Assembly (NCBI GenBank): GCA_903893935.1
Contig: CAITOD010000509.1
Location: forward strand, 1-5,983
Length of the DNA: 5,983 nucleotides
From: an uncultured Sphingomonadales bacterium
Lineage (GTDB): Bacteria; Pseudomonadota; Alphaproteobacteria; Sphingomonadales; Sphingomonadaceae
Reading direction: 5' to 3'
The translations under genes and the position numbers were made by a program. The notes below the pieces were generated by a model. The model saw nothing but the letters and a program-made list of their open reading frames with translations, made no database searches and was not told the origin of the DNA. Below, one piece after another: positions 5,701 to 5,983 of the stretch; within the stretch, counting starts at the first letter, position 1; every line of letters begins with the position of its first letter.

Positions 5701-5983
5701 TTATTCAAAGCCCACGAATTTCACCTGGTCTGCCAGCGCCACGCGTTCGCGGGCGAAATGGTTGACCGGTGCCGCATCGTCGCGCCAGCCGATCGCCAGT
5801 CCGCAGAACAGCATCGTGTCGTCCGACAGGCCGAGATGCGCTTTGATCGTGCGGCCGTAATTGCCCATGTATTCCTGCGGGCAACTGTCGAGCCCTTCAC
5901 CGCGCAGCAGCAGCATTATTGTCTGCAACCACATGCCGACATCCGACCACTGCGGCTCTTTCATGAACTTGGGGAAATGGCAC
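5701..5983 (-). CDS. Nitroreductase-family FMN oxidoreductase, C-terminal part
   Basis: About 93 C-terminal codons are visible; the frame stays open to the window edge, so the start lies outside. The ATG at 5964 is internal, because the preceding residues (C-H-F-P-K-F) continue the family pattern. Recognisable segments are KEPQWSDVGMWLQTIMLL, GEGLDSCPQE and the tail CGLAIGWRDDAAPVN, which match NfsB/PnbA-like nitroreductases of roughly 220 residues. These use FMN and NAD(P)H to reduce nitroaromatics, quinones or other electron-poor substrates in the cytoplasm. The catalytic and FMN-phosphate residues of the N-terminal half cannot be checked. The gene converges on the M20 peptidase gene, ending 33 bases from it. 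Confidence 0.85.
   Translation of the reverse strand, partial: CHFPKFMKEPQWSDVGMWLQTIMLLLRGEGLDSCPQEYMGNYGRTIKAHLGLSDDTMLFCGLAIGWRDDAAPVNHFARERVALADQVKFVGFE

Overview
The window reads as a high-GC alphaproteobacterial chromosome segment. I infer a sphingomonad (Novosphingobium/Sphingobium-like) from the gene families, the coding GC bias and the GC-rich intergenic palindromes, but no rRNA or other marker gene is present to prove it. It contains six protein-coding genes, the last cut by the window edge, and no tRNA, rRNA, CRISPR array or insertion sequence.

Left part (1-3825): a short palindromic repeat region (about 79-130) is followed by a minus-strand gene for an exported RidA-family imine/enamine deaminase (137-646). 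A 166-bp divergent intergenic region (647-812) with a perfect dyad separates it from a plus-strand run of three closely packed genes. These are an exported mono-haem cytochrome c (813-1259), a Tat-exported FAD-dependent amine oxidase (1288-2826) and a zinc-free MDR-family NAD(P)H:quinone oxidoreductase (2833-3825). The first three proteins all carry export signals and form a plausible periplasmic amine-dehydrogenating module: the flavoenzyme oxidises an amine or amino acid to an imine, the cytochrome takes the electrons to the respiratory chain, and RidA hydrolyses the imine. The substrate is unknown.

Middle (3826-4239): a 414-bp gap that is clearly more AT-rich than the genes. It starts with a perfect 9-bp hairpin whose A-tract lies on the left. 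It is therefore an intrinsic terminator for minus-strand transcription, although no minus-strand gene lies to its right before 5701. Together with two small hairpins and a pyrimidine-rich linker, it looks like the 3' end of an unannotated minus-strand small RNA.

Right part (4240-5983): an exported M20-family metallopeptidase with a complete set of two-metal ligands (4240-5667), a 9-bp palindrome (5673-5695), and the C-terminal part of a minus-strand, convergent nitroreductase (5701 to the window edge).
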